Part shown: positions 35,703 to 48,349 of the stretch, one piece after another
Layout of the letters: each line of letters opens with the position of its first letter
How positions within the stretch are numbered: the stretch's first letter is position 1
From: Sinotaia quadrata
Taxonomy: Eukaryota; Mollusca; Gastropoda; Architaenioglossa; Viviparidae
Assembly (NCBI GenBank): GCA_028829895.1
Contig: CM054179.1
Location: 101,202,875-101,266,874, forward strand
Length of the DNA stretch: 64,000 nt
Reading direction: 5' to 3'
Notes under the pieces: generated by a model
The model's database searches: none
Told to the model about the DNA's origin: nothing
What the model saw: only the letters and a program-made list of their open reading frames with translations
Position numbers and translations under genes: made by a program

Positions 35703-35743
35703 GACACAGAACCTTGGCTGCAGTATGCTGGAAAACTGGGTGC

Positions 35744-35800
<57 letters not shown>

Positions 35801-35804
35801 ACAA
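35744..35804. repeat. (AC)n microsatellite
   Basis: About 28 AC units with one CT interruption near the right end. Confidence 0.95.
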
Positions 35805-35829
35805 AACATATACAAACATATCTCTTGTT

Positions 35830-36848
35830 CCTCCCAGCCCAATGATACTTCATCTTCCTGTCTATGAATAAAACATCTTGCACTTGTGCGCGAAATCAGA
35901 ACAAACTGCGAAACCTTCGATCACACTGACACAAATAAACCGTTGGGGAAATCAACGACAAAGTCAAGTGCGAGAACTCAACCCAAAATATTCAACCAAT
36001 CAAATAAATTAAATGTGGGTCAGTGGGAAAGGATATTTGCTTCTTGCCCAGTAGACCAAGCTTTAAAAAAAAAACAACAACTAAAACATGCATTGAAAAT
36101 TAGGCAGGCAATTATACACCACTCCGAAGCTGGTGGCGAAAGGCAATGAATACACTTGAGGACTGGTCGAGCAATCTATCAGGCTGACTGCACTTTGAAC
36201 TCGACGTATGGTAGTCGATGGCCAAGCAGGGCACAATGCTTTCAGTCTGCAATGCATCGGCCACTGTAAATTGATGACACGCAAACAAGCGGATATCAGT
36301 CCTGACGTAATGACCTCCGACCCGTACAGCTGTCAGTAAAGAAAGTTAATAGCTTCTGCATAAATCCCACAGATCGACCATCAAACGCAATAAATGGGAG
36401 CTTCGCATTATTGCAACTTTTAAAACGCAAATACAGGTTTAAGCATAGGCCATTGATCATATTTCAAATAATTTCAGTAAAATTTTGTCCATGGCTTACA
36501 TTAAAAATATTTTAATTTTATTTTTCATTAAAACGACGTTGCCATCTGCTTCCTTGGTAGACGAATATACAACACCTCCTTCTTAGCGACAAAGTTGTCT
36601 CCTGATGAATCAACGAGTCATAATTCAACTTTTGCACTGCCGACCTGTAGAGCAGAACTCGGGTGAACTGTGCAGTTTATTATTTGATTTGTACAGCGTG
36701 AGATGCTTGACTGACTTTAGCTTGAGGCTAATTGACAAAATAACATGGATCCAATGGATTTTGCAAAGTGCAAATCTCCGAATAATCGGTGTTCGCTCCA
36801 AATAAACTTCCAAATAAGTTTTCTCTTATTCAATCTAAACACAAATAT

Positions 36849-36851
<3 letters not shown>
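35830..36851. other. non-coding stretch
   Basis: No gene recognised. Overlapping open frames of 60-87 codons on both strands have no signature. Confidence 0.45.

Positions 36852-36938
<87 letters not shown>
36852..36938. repeat. (GA)n microsatellite, about 43 units
   Basis: Uninterrupted GA run. Arg/Glu and Ser/Leu frames across it are artefacts. Confidence 0.97.
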
Positions 36939-36939
<1 letters not shown>

Positions 36940-37590
36940 TGAAAAAATTGAAGCATAGATAGTGAGACGTGCAGATTCAGGTCTGAAGAGAAAGCGAGGG
37001 ACAGAATGGCACTCAGACAACAGACTGATAAACAAAGAAAACGAGAGGGAATGAACGAAAACTTTACATTTCAAGGCTGAAAGTTTAGACACTCCAGCAA
37101 GGGACATCACTCACTGAAGTGAATTGAAATTGTTTTGTTCCCGTGCATTGCCCAATAAGAAGCATGCAGCGTGCATGCGTACTTGCATAATTTTTATCTT
37201 TTGCCAGGATGTCCATTCTCAAGAACGAATGCAACTAAACTACAAACATCAACGTTTTGGTTACACGATAATGCTTGTTTCAACAGAATCTTCTTGTACG
37301 GGAAATGGAAGTGAAATCCGTCTATTGCACAGTGCAATTATGATCATTGATTTAATTTTTAATTGATTTAATTTGCAAGTGGTGACAGTTAACAGTCAGG
37401 AGGTTTTAGAAAACAGATTTAAATAAGTGAACATGTCTGCATATTAAGATGGGAATAAAAAATTCCAATTAATTTGTTCCATAATTTTTGCTCTTTTTCT
37501 TTTTGCATGAAACTCGTTTTGTCACTTGAAACCTTTTCGACAGAACTCACAGAGTTAAAGTATGAACAAACGACTAACCCAGCCCTCTTG

Positions 37591-38133
37591 TTAACTGTAT
37601 AACTGATATTTTATATACACCTTAGGTCTTGATATTTTATTGCCTGTTATCGTTGCGTTGGACGTACTCGTAACTAAAGTGAGATCTACTTCCTGCTGTT
37701 GATTATCTTGAAAAAAAGAAGAAATGTTAATATTTTCATTGAAGATATTCTCAGAGCCAGTCACTGGATAATGAGTCGGTTCTACTACCATACGCACCTT
37801 TAACTGGCTTAGACGAGCTGTCCAGCTGTCCAGTTGGTTGAATCAAACCTTTGCCTTGATATTGATGTATGACAACCAATGAGAGCAAGCGCTGAATTGT
37901 GCGAACTCATGAAGGGCAGTGAGGACAAACGCAATCACAGCGCATACCACTGCAATTGACAACTTTAAATTAAGGAAATAACTGACAAAACCTGTACAGA
38001 CTGTAATCTCTAATAGTGCCAACTTTGGCATAGGAATGGGCAATGTTGTCCAACAGTATATTTGAAGCGTGCTAAAGCCAAACTTGGTTTTGGTGATTAA
38101 ATGAAAAGTACTACTTTTAAATAAGAATTTAGA
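37591..38133 (-). CDS. candidate two-exon 3' end of a membrane protein
   Basis: The minus strand is open from 38,133 (after a TAA) to 37,846, meets one TGA (37,843-37,845), and then stays open in the same frame to the TAA at 37,591. A 45-nt segment, 37,804-37,848, starts GT, ends CCAG and contains that TGA; removing it keeps the frame, so it may be a tiny intron, otherwise the TGA is a disabling mutation. The first part reads FGFSTLQIYCWTTLPIPM, then two hydrophobic stretches that could span a membrane (LALLEITVCTGFVSYFL and LSIAVVCAVIAFVLTAL). The second part is a polar tail with HYPVTGSENIF, Asn-rich and Thr/Ser-rich segments, ending YIKYQLYS. There is no clear first exon; the earliest in-frame ATG is at 38,031. 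The family is unrecognised and it could be chance or a pseudogene. The peptide has balanced composition and no repeats. Confidence 0.35.
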
Positions 38134-38707
38134 TTAAATATTTAATTGTTTTTCTTATGTGTAAGATTGAATGAAAATTTAGTTGAGGATAATCTACCGA
38201 CCATACAATACTTATATCTATTAAAACTGTAGATGTTCACATAACGTCCATCTCCTTTCCATCGGACAGAAAATAATGATGTGAGAAGTAAGTTTTGGTA
38301 GGTAGGGAAAGGAGAATTACTTTTCAATAATCTATAAATAATAATTATTATTATTATAATGACAAAACAACAGAGAGAAAACATAAACAGAAATGAAACA
38401 ATGATTCACAGATAGACAGGTGGCACACAGAAAAAGCGGACACTTAGAACCAGACAGGACGACATGTAGAGAAAGAAAAGCAAAGACAAAGATAGACAGG
38501 AGGAGTCGTTAGACGAAAATATGAGATAGGGACAGACAGGAAACAGAAAAATGTAGACAAAGTTCGACAGAGAGAACAAGAGACACGAAGACAGACAGAT
38601 GGAAAGACTGGAAAAAGAGATAAAAATCGGGACAAGTATTGAGACAAAGAGAGACAGAGATTTGAGGAAGCAGATGTTCAGCTGACAGTAAGAAAATCAT
38701 TAGTCAA

Positions 38708-38720
38708 CCAAGATGGCGCC
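38708..38720 (+). promoter_or_regulatory. YY1/TISU-type motif
   Basis: CCAAGATGGCGCC closely matches the YY1-binding TISU element (SAASATGGCGGC) seen at TATA-less transcription and translation starts. The ATG at 38,713 opens only a 15-codon frame on the plus strand, without an evident donor. The motif also lies ~600 bp upstream of the minus-strand candidate exons. Confidence 0.2.
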
Positions 38721-38739
38721 ATTTCCAATTTCAGCACAA

Positions 38740-41105
38740 TTCATTTCTGGTTGGATGTGAATGACGTATAAAATACGTGCGTGTACTATGTAAGGACACG
38801 CCATAATACAAAATACGTGCGTGACCCTCTCGAAATAACGCACGTTACACGCATGACCTGACAAACTGCACGGCGACAAAAGGAGAAAAAAAACACCCAC
38901 AACAAAATCGTCTGAATAGGAAGCCTGTGGAACATATACTAAGCTCAGACCTACCACCCCACAACTATACCGTTAGGTGCAGACAACTCAACGCAACTGA
39001 ATTCTGCATTGTTTTTGGGCAAAAAAGACTGACTAACATGTCGATCCGTATTGACTCCGCCTCCCCCTCCCCCTCCTACAGATATTCTTACCGCATGAAA
39101 CAAAGCGCGCAGGTGCAATCAACAGTGCCTTTAGCGGCGACGACAGTTCAGCGAGGGCGCTGACTTCGATGTGCCCGACAGTTTTCTCACTCTGCTAGCG
39201 CGTGCAGTCACACGTGCGAGACAGAGGTACCCGCATGGAATTTCAGACACAGTTACGGTTACAGTGCACGTGCCAGCCAATGCACACAACATGGCAGACG
39301 TGATTTAGAGGATGGTCGCCTTGTAGTTTGGGTGATGTAGGGGGTGGGGGGGGTGGAAGGTGTTGCATGTGAAATGGCAGCTCGATGCTCAATCTTTGCA
39401 AAATGAAGGCAAAACAGCGTGCCTGACTTTTCTACCCTTTCTACACTGAATGCGATGTAGTTGTGGTAGACGACAGTGCGCCATTCTGTTTGCAGTCTAG
39501 AAAACGGTTAAAAACCCAGTACACGATTTGGATGTATGTCACTAATGCCAATGATTTTCTTTTACAAATCAAATAAAAGTTTAAATAAAATAAATAAAGT
39601 TTATTCAGGTCTTGGCAACTTCCTGGTAAAGACTAGGCAGTCTCGAACGGTCGAATCTTGCCGTCAGGAACGAAGCTTCCTATTGGTGTTCTACATCAGT
39701 AATTAACTTTAAACGGCACATGACCGCCCTCGGAGAGAATTCAGTCTAATTATAACTTTGCTAAGAAGATCCATACCTAGCTAAGAAAAGTCATCCCACT
39801 ATTGACTAGGGGGCAACGTATGCTTACAAATAAACAATGCACTAAGCTTCGATAACAGACGAGAAAAGAAAAAGTCAGTTTAAAAGAAATGCTTTTTAGA
39901 GTTCATTTCCCTGCTTTGGTTGTTACCTAGCACCGAGAATAGTGTTGATCTATGTGAAACATAAGGTGTTTGGAGAGCATATGAAGCTTTAAGACAAAAA
40001 CACTTTTTTCGGGATGAGTTACGTCTTGACGACGTAAAGCTGTCCCGAAACATACTTGAGACAACGATAAAAAAGAGAAAGAAAATACCCTGCATGCAAA
40101 TAAACAGCAGCGCAAAAGTCTGTGTTTATTTTCAAGCGTGACACCTAACTTTGACAAGAGTTAATAAAATTATCGCCGTTGGTGTGCAAGCCATTCGTTA
40201 TCGACGTCGTCCTCGTTCCCTTACCAGGGACAAAACGTTCGCAGCTTTGGAAACCTTGTAACCTTCCAACACTCCATTTTCAAGTGCTAAGATTATGACA
40301 CTCACTGGGACAATGACCTTGAAATTCTCTCTACTTACGTTATTGATTAACCTATGTAAGTGGCCTATTTCTCTAATGTCAGGAGTTCGATTTTACTAGC
40401 ACGGTTTTAGAGGTCAGAGTTCGTGGCGGTTTACCGAAAGGGCATGAAACGAACGTGTGAAACTAACACTTGTTAGGAAACGAATATGCATTTAATGATA
40501 ATTAATTCATGAGTAGGTACATATACTTCGTTTTATTCTTGTCATTCAAACGCCAAACTGTCGATATCCATATTTTCAAAATTGTTCACCCTACACGCTG
40601 AAATTATCCAGTGAAATGTTGAGACAACGACGCTTATTTCCGTCATGAGCATGAATGTTACTATTATGATGGATGCGAATAAGGGTACGCAACTCTGAAT
40701 TGTTATCAAGACAAGGTTTCAATATGTTATAGAAATAATATGTAACCAGATGAAAAGATAATTTCCGCTTCAAACTGGATGTTTTGCCTTGTGACTATAT
40801 ACTCAAATGAGTGGCCTATATTGATGAGCAAAGCGAATTTTGGGATAAAGACATTGGCTCTTCATTACACGTTCTATCAATAGTTCTGCATTTTTTCTCC
40901 AGGGAAAACAAAATCTAACTGATTATTTTCATTGGCTCTGCTGTTCTTTGAGTCTGTTGACAATAACAAAAACCAATAATAATAATTTTTAATTTGTGTG
41001 TTTGTGCAAACAATATAAACGAAAGATAGGATCGAAATAGAATTTGCTTTCCAACTTTTCTGAAAATAGAAAATCGTGAAAAGCCTTTTACTTGAATTGA
41101 AAGTA
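38740..41105. other. non-coding stretch
   Basis: No gene recognised. A duplicated AAAATACGTGCGTG word occurs at about 38,770 and 38,808. A G-run (GGGGGTGGGGGGGGTGG) lies at about 39,340. GTCAGGAGTTCGATTTT at about 40,379 resembles the 3' half of a tRNA-like B box, but no A box is convincing. Confidence 0.45.
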
Positions 41106-41109
41106 CTGA

Positions 41110-41226
41110 CAGAAAAAACACGTATATTATCCGCTTTCAGTTCTTATTGTTTCTGTCAAAACTAACAGACATGAAAAACACGTATATTATCCGCTTTCAG
41201 TTCTTATTATTTCTGTCACAACTGAC
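41110..41226. repeat. 59-bp tandem duplication
   Basis: AAAAACACGTATATTATCCG followed by CTTTCAGTTCTTATT recurs after 59 bp with few changes. Confidence 0.9.
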
Positions 41227-41354
41227 AAAAAAACACCCCCAAAATCTTTAGACGAAATGTTGATTTTATTTTTCTTTTTTAAAGAACTAAACCAGCGTTT
41301 ACTGAAAAGCATCACATAATTTTATTAAATATTTTCTTTGAAGGGAAGGGTTTG

Positions 41355-41359
41355 GTGGT
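41355..41359. repeat. target-site duplication GTGGT, left copy
   Basis: GTGGT directly precedes TGTTACG and recurs at 42,988-42,992 directly after CGTAACA. Confidence 0.85.
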
Positions 41360-42987
41360 TGTTACGAGTCTGATAAAATCTGTCATGACTTCTTAACCTA
41401 CTTGCTGTTTTCAAAATTCAAATTTTGAAAACTCCTTTGTTGAAGTTCTCCCATGATACATCAGTATCGAGAAGCTTCTAGCAAAGAGGTCAGGACGTTA
41501 TGTAACTTTAGGCCATTGTCCAGATTCTCGAACCGACTACATACCACGTGACCCGTCACGTGACGCGCTTTATGCATTTTAATAAATACAGTAGAACGCG
41601 CCAATTCGTCACTCCGGTCCAGAAACGGCAAAGCAGTCACACCGACTACCTTACAGCCGCATATTCATGAGTCGATAGAGGAAAGCCGACGCTATATTGC
41701 TTTGAAGATAACACGTCCACTTCTTGCAAAGGTATTGCATTTATTAATTGTATCTTGCATTTTGAACCATGTATGTAATTTTGTGCTACTTATTGCTACC
41801 TTTTTGCCTAAGCACGGGTTCGCTTGTAAATGACAAACCTATAAGTTATTGTATATAAATCATTGTAACTCTTTTTCATTGTAACTTTAATTTATATAAC
41901 TTTAAATTCACTAGTGCCAGGAGTGTCTGTGCACGACATGAATTCCCTTTGTAATTCAAATTATCGTGTGTAATTTTAATGTTAAATTGTGAAGTGCTTT
42001 GCTTGATTTGAATTGTTTCTTTGTATGAATTCTAAAATTTAACGTTGTAAATATTTGGTAATTCGTACGTCACGTACGGTTAAATGTAACATACGTGAAA
42101 TCATTTATATCTTCAAATATAAATTGTAAACGACGTGTTAGTCGAATTTCTAACTCAGTGCATTTAAATACGAATCGTGCTTAGGTTGGCGAACCTAAAA
42201 CGCAGAACGATCATGGGAATATTCTTGTCTCCAGGTCGGTTCCTAGTTTCGATGCCTAGTTCCGAACTCCTAGAGTCGAGTTCTTCTCCGATTACAGTCC
42301 CACTGCCATTGGACACGTGTTGACGTGTAGGTCTTCACACTCCTTATCTACACTTGCATTCTTCGTCCGGCTTGGTAACTGAGAGACAGTTTCTACCTAT
42401 GCTGTGTGCATTTTGCTGGCAATGATTAAGTGAGGTGGACTGGTTTGGACTGGTTTTGGAAACCGCGTGGCGTCAAACAAACAGCTAAGTGATAGCTAAC
42501 TGATCAAAAATCACGAGGAACTTTTGTGGCAAATTTCTCGAACATTCAGAACAATTGATTTGGACTGTTAAGCACATATTTTTCAGTCACGAGTAGAATT
42601 AGACTTCGCGCTCGTATATTGATTATCTTGTTAATTGTTAAATCTTATTAAATCTCATTTTTAATTGTTAAACCTCTTCGTAGTAAATTTTTATGCATAA
42701 TAGACCTAACTTTAAAACGTGGTTTGGATGGGGGCTGATTGAGCTGAATGACGTAATGAGTGCATATTAATTAAGAGGAATTTAACACTCCAAGCCAGCT
42801 TTTGTACGCAAGTTGTCAGTTCGTAAATCTGTCGTCTTCGCTACAAAGACGCATTTTTAATGTTAGTCGAATGATAATTTGGGCAACCAGTCTGTGTAGG
42901 ATAGGGAGAAGGAGTTAATTTAATCTAAACTTTACTAGTCCTTAAAATCCTATGCAGGGTCTATAAAGAAATACTGGAAACGTAACA
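41360..42987 (+). mobile_element. solo LTR of a second LTR-retrotransposon family (1,628 bp)
   Basis: It starts TGTTACG and ends CGTAACA, a perfect 7-bp terminal inverted repeat of TG...CA type, and is flanked by the 5-bp direct repeat GTGGT. No internal region, polypurine tract or second LTR lies alongside, so it is best read as a solo LTR left by LTR-LTR recombination. It has no obvious similarity to the Gmr1-like LTR. A CpG-rich patch with two CACGTG boxes lies at 41,545-41,562. Orientation is tentative, taken from that patch being 5' and the AT-rich part 3'. Confidence 0.85.
41545..41562. promoter_or_regulatory. paired CACGTG E-boxes inside the solo LTR
   Basis: Two perfect CACGTG palindromes (41,545-41,550 and 41,557-41,562) start 12 bp apart, just over one helical turn. 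This is a classical bHLH (MYC/MAX, USF or CLOCK type) binding arrangement. Their place in the first 200 bp of the LTR fits a U3 enhancer. Confidence 0.4.
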
Positions 42988-42992
42988 GTGGT
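42988..42992. repeat. target-site duplication GTGGT, right copy
   Basis: Direct repeat of 41,355-41,359. Confidence 0.85.
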
Positions 42993-43090
42993 GGATCGGC
43001 TAACGGAGTATGTATTCACAGTAAACATAGCTCGCAGCTGTCACTGAAATCACTGAAATGGATTACAGAGACATGACAGATATGAGTGGC

Positions 43091-43252
43091 CTAATGTACT
43101 GTCTTGTGAGAAAAGTTATCGCAGGCATGCAAGACACGTGTAGCCTAATGTACTGTCTTGTGAGAAAAGTTATCGCAGGCATGCAAGACATGTGTAGCGT
43201 AATGTACTGTCTTGTGAGAAACGTTATCACCTGCTTGTGCCATGTGTCGACC
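43091..43252. repeat. 54-bp tandem array, 3 copies
   Basis: CTAATGTACTGTCTTGTGAG recurs at 43,091, 43,145 and 43,199 (as GTAATG...). The unit is 18 codons, so a plus frame (43,058-43,261) repeats MYCLVRKVIAGMQD-like blocks. There is no other gene evidence. Confidence 0.9.
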
Positions 43253-43479
43253 ACATTGTGAATAGTACTGATAAAAAATAATTTAGTATATGAAATAAAA
43301 TAATAATGAAATAAATAATAATAAATAAAATATATTTTTTTCAAAGACTCACATAGCTTAAGATGGAATCGTTGAATGTTGAATCATTTTCTAGTCAGCG
43401 TTCACACTTATCAGAGCCACAATGCAATCAACGTGCACACTTTTCAGAGCCACATTCACTGTCTTAATATATATATATA

Positions 43480-44728
43480 AGAAATACAATGACAACATTA
43501 CTTAAATTCAATATTTCCATGAAACCATATTTGACTAATTTTAATACCTATACAGTTTTAAATCATAATATACACCAGATCAGTGTCAATATAAATCACA
43601 GGATAGTTTTTATCAGAGAACAAAAATGAAGTTATTAGAGATAAGTGATAATAATTTGTATGTAACTTTGTATAGGTGGAGCTGCAATAGTCTTATGTGC
43701 TTTTCGTAACAAAGTCACAAGTTTATTTTTCACATTATTACTTTAAATTCCACATGTTTCCTTTCTCACACTGTAGAACAATGACTAGCCATTATTCTTT
43801 TGAGACCATCTGGTTTTCCACCATACTAGCTCCCTGAGGCAGAACAATGATTGTAGCAATATCCTGTAACTTCTTTGTACCAGAAATTGCTTGATGTAGT
43901 CAGCATACTTTGCCACCAAACATCAATGGACTGGAGTGTATTCCTTACACTTACACACTGCAGTAGATATTTCTTGAGTCTACCATAGTCATAGTTGTTT
44001 ATAAATAATCAGTAAAACAGGAGATTCAGAGAAAATAAGAAAAGGCTGATATTTTCCCTTTAACATATAATCATTGATCAAATGCTAAGTTTCCAGTTTA
44101 TTAATATGTAACTCCATTCTTTCTTACATTCCAGTCTCAACTTGCAGTTTCCTGCAAAGGTGATTAATATCCTGATACACACTCACAGCATAATAAATAC
44201 AAAATATCAATTTTATGATCGCATTCAAAGAAACAATGTCAAGTGTTTAGCATACTATATACGAGCACCTTAGTAAAAAGAATTGTAGAAATAATAGTCT
44301 ACTCACATAATGCATATCTATGTATAACAATTATAACATATCATTAGCAGTGCACAAAATATTTCTGTCCATTCTCAATCGGCCAGTTAACTCACCACTA
44401 GGCTAACGGCCACCTTTCATGACCAGATTTTTTGCCACACCAAGTTCATAGGTAATAGTATTCTCTACAGCAGGTAAACTTTTGGTCACAGCCCATTGGC
44501 TGGTCTCGTTTTCGTAAATGTTAATCATAGGATAATAAAAACTACTCACCCAGTTGGAACTGGTTGGAATTGCATCAGTAATTTCTGGCATATTCTCTAG
44601 TTGTTTATTCCATCTCATACACTTACAAAAGTACCATCATAATGAGTGCCCAAGGTTCGGTCACTTTGACAATTTAAAAAGTTATATAACAATTAAACTT
44701 AGATTTAGGGATAGGCAAATTTTCTCCA
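43480..44728 (+). mobile_element. dispersed ~1.6-kb repeat, 5'-truncated copy (D2)
   Basis: It matches D1 from the point equivalent to about 31,890 to its right end: shared words include ATTTCCATGAAACCATAT, AATCACAGGATAGTT and GTTATTAGAGATAAGTGATA. The right end is near CAAATTTTCTCCAGG. The minus frame 44,403-44,618 (71 codons) is partly preserved in D1 (SSNWxS ... NYPMxNIY) but broken in D3. Confidence 0.7.
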
Positions 44729-45561
44729 GGGAAAACAAAACATTGAGCATCAGACGTACTCGCATCTAAGCAAGGAACAATGTGGAACACGGAAATATCT
44801 CACAAAGGACTCAAATTTACTTTCGAAAATGTTTGAGCCAGTCAGACTCATCAGTCATTACTGCTTTAAAAGGAATTTTTGTTGTTCTTAAAAATGGGAA
44901 CTTCTTTGGCCCCAGGACTACACAAATAGCATTATCTCCCTTTCATCAAAATAACCAAATTATCTCCCTTAAAGTGGTGTTGATTTCAAGGCAGTTACTA
45001 GTTTTGATTAGCGACAAGAAGTTAATTTTAGAGTAATTCTTCCCATTCTTCAACTGCTGCAGTCAGTAAATTATGCCACTGAAGTGCCACACTTCCAGCT
45101 TTCACACATGTCCAATTTTATTTTCATATTTCTGCAATCCAGTTTTGCATACGAGACTTGAGACTTACTGGATCTAATTATTTTCTGCAATTAGAATGCA
45201 TTAATAGCATATTACTATCATCAATGAAAATCTTAACAGAGACCACAGTATATCTAGTATAGTAACAGCGTAGACTGGAGTTATAATACGCTATAGTCTA
45301 GAGAGTAGTTATAATACATAAAGGAACAGATTGTAGCTATGATATTTGTATATTAGAATAGAATAGAATATATGATAGTATCAGCAATAGCTATAATAAG
45401 AATAGTATGGACCGTAGCAATAGTACATAATTGCAAAAATGTAGCTATAACGCATTATTAATAATACCAAATATTAATTTTGCAAGAAATGAAAATAGAT
45501 CATGCTATTTGTAAAACAGACTTGTTCGTTCGATCATTTATTTGTTTATTCTCTCTCTACA

Positions 45562-45695
45562 TATATGTGTGTGTGTGTGTGTGTGTAGTATGTGTGTGTG
45601 TGTGTGTGCGTGTCCTGTTGATCTCTGTGCATTTATGTTATACGTATACACGTTTATTTATACACACACACACACACACACACATACACACACAA
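45562..45695. repeat. (GT)n and (AC)n microsatellites
   Basis: An interrupted GT tract (to about 45,610) is followed by an AC tract (45,661-45,695) of opposite polarity. Confidence 0.9.
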
Positions 45696-45701
45696 ACGTT
45701 A

Positions 45702-45921
<220 letters not shown>

Positions 45922-45929
45922 GTGACTTA

Positions 45930-47395
45930 GTGTGCTGTGCGTGCAACAAGGGATGGATGTCTGGTGAAAGATAACTTTAAAAAACTATTTCTTCATTATA
46001 TTTTTATATCAATTGATGAGAAAATGTCAAACTACGCACACGCCCGTAAGTCGAGTCATTTGCGTCATTTTGTTGCAAAATCATTTCCGGTATTGATCAT
46101 TTTTTATGAGACACTCTTTAAATAAAATATTTAACCGGATCCAAGACACTTGTGCAAAAGTTTCGGTGCACGCATTATGTAAAATAAAAGGAACCACAAC
46201 TCAAGCATTGTTCTCTCCCCCAACCACCTTAGAGCTTTGCACGCGACGTCGGTGTGTAAATCATAAACGACTTCCGGTAAGACCCGTATGACGGTATGGG
46301 AAGCAACCACAACAAACGTAGAAAACCGCAGGAGCAACGTTCCTGGAAATTGTTGAAAGGGGGAGGGGAAAAAAAATATAAAATGAATGCAAAACGTTTA
46401 AGCACTGGACAACGACAGGGAAGGAAACACAATCTTCCAAAAGTGTTTTCAATCAGCTGATTGTTCGGACTGAGCCCCGCATACAGTATTTAGAGCGACA
46501 CCACACCTAAATGATGTCGGTCGCTATATGTCTCGCCGAAAACGTTCGTCGGAAGTCTCGTCACAGATGAGAGCGGAACCATGAGAAATATTACGTCATT
46601 ACTCGCCATTAGACGAAGTTACATGCAGCAATTGCCTCTAATGTCAATAATTTCATCCAACCAATCGTTTCCTGAAGTCCTTGTTATGCTTTGTTGTCTG
46701 TAATTTTTTTATTTGAACAAGAGGTTTGAACCTGATGCTTCAGTTTTAAAAAAAACAAACAGCTTTGTTCTTTCAATTTCGTTTTATTCTTTTCTAAGTA
46801 AATATCACTGAATGAATCATTCAGCCCATCTTCACAATGAAAGCTGAGAGTGGCAAACAGCTCAGTCGATATTTTTAAAATATCAAAATAATTTACGGTG
46901 GCAAATAATAAATCATTGTTAGTCAATCACTTTTTCCTTCTTTTAAAAGGACATGGACAATTATTGGAATGAAAGATATTTTATATCACTCTCAAAAATA
47001 TCAATTAAACTGCTGTACTCGCATTGATATAATGTTCATTAATAAATTTTAAGAATCGACAACTGAGCCTGAATTTTCAGCCAGAGAGATTCCGACTACA
47101 TGAAGTTCTCTCTCCCCCCCTCCCTCATACCCCGAAGAGTACAATTACCGCGGTAATGATTAAAAAATGCGAGTAGAAAAGAAGCTTTTGTGTAGGTCTA
47201 GCGTGAATGTCGTGGCAAGCAGTTAACGTCACTCGTAACAGTCGACACACGCGAGTAAAAAGGAAAAAAATAGAAGAAAATATCGTATAGCTTTCACAAA
47301 GCTTTTGTCTTACAATCACAACATATTTATATACTAACAAAACATTCCAAAGTAGAGATTGAAGAAATATTTGTGACAAGGAAAATTTATTATTC
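45930..47395. other. non-coding stretch with an ETS-type site
   Basis: No gene recognised. A GC-richer patch at about 46,130-46,600 has ACTTCCGG (46,270-46,277) joined to GTAAGA, which could be a splice donor. Overlapping minus frames of 63-68 codons there lack any signature. Confidence 0.4.
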
Positions 47396-47399
47396 GAAC

Positions 47400-47760
47400 T
47401 CAATGTTTCTTGTGTTGTTTTTTCATCTTCTGTTATATTTTCCCTTTAGTTCTTTCATTCTGTTGCTTCTGTCGTTTTTCCTTCCTTCTATTTTTCTTAT
47501 TTCTAAGTGGTTACTTTCTTTATTCTTATATTTTCTTTCTTTCCGTCGCTTTTTTTATTCATTCATCATCATATCAATATCACTTTTATTTATTGATTCA
47601 CTATTTTATTATTAATTTTCATGTTAATTACTGTAAATTTTTCTTTGTACTTTCTGTGTCTTTCTTCTTTCACTAATTTATGTTTAATTCATTTATTCTT
47701 TCATTTTTTTATATTTAATTCATTTCTTCTTCACTATTTTTATAGTACTGTCATTAGCAA
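47400..47760. repeat. imperfect polypyrimidine tract
   Basis: T-rich with frequent TTTC and TTCT words. All plus frames give Phe/Leu/Ser-rich peptides, which I treat as artefacts. Confidence 0.7.
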
Positions 47761-48349
47761 ATCTATATCACTTTTAGATTATAATATTGCAATGTATCGT
47801 ACATATATTTGTTTTTAATTACAACAACGAAAACGTCTTTGTATTTTGTAAAAATTCTTTGTTCAGGTGAACTAACATTTAATGGTGTATTTCGAGTTCT
47901 AGTCTCTTATTAAAACAGTCTATGAGGGGATTTTTAAAAAAATTTAAATAATTTTCTGAGAATGCAATTATATCTGTACAGTGCGAGAATGAAATACCAG
48001 CAAGGATTAATTTAATGATATGACTTTCGACTAGTATTCAGTAGGGGCACCAATATGACTTTTTATGTTATGTTGCTTTCAACATGCAGTTCATACACCC
48101 ATTGAGGTAAACGTATGAATGGCATTGTTAACTCCTATGATACCCGTTAATTTTTTAAGAACATAACTAAACTATTCATGTGTAAAGTATTTTTGTATGA
48201 TCAATTAGATTTATTTTCGTTTCTTTGATTGCAGTAGAGATGGCTTCCACCCTGCTAGGGCATTATTTTGATTGTACTTGTTTCCATGATTCTTTCAGAG
48301 TTTGTCAATTGCATCGTTGTTACTTTTTGTTTCTGAATGTTTTATTTAT

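Noticed and set aside
40340..40440. tRNA-like word GTCAGGAGTTCGATTTT
   Set aside because: No convincing A box, acceptor stem or anticodon arm around it.
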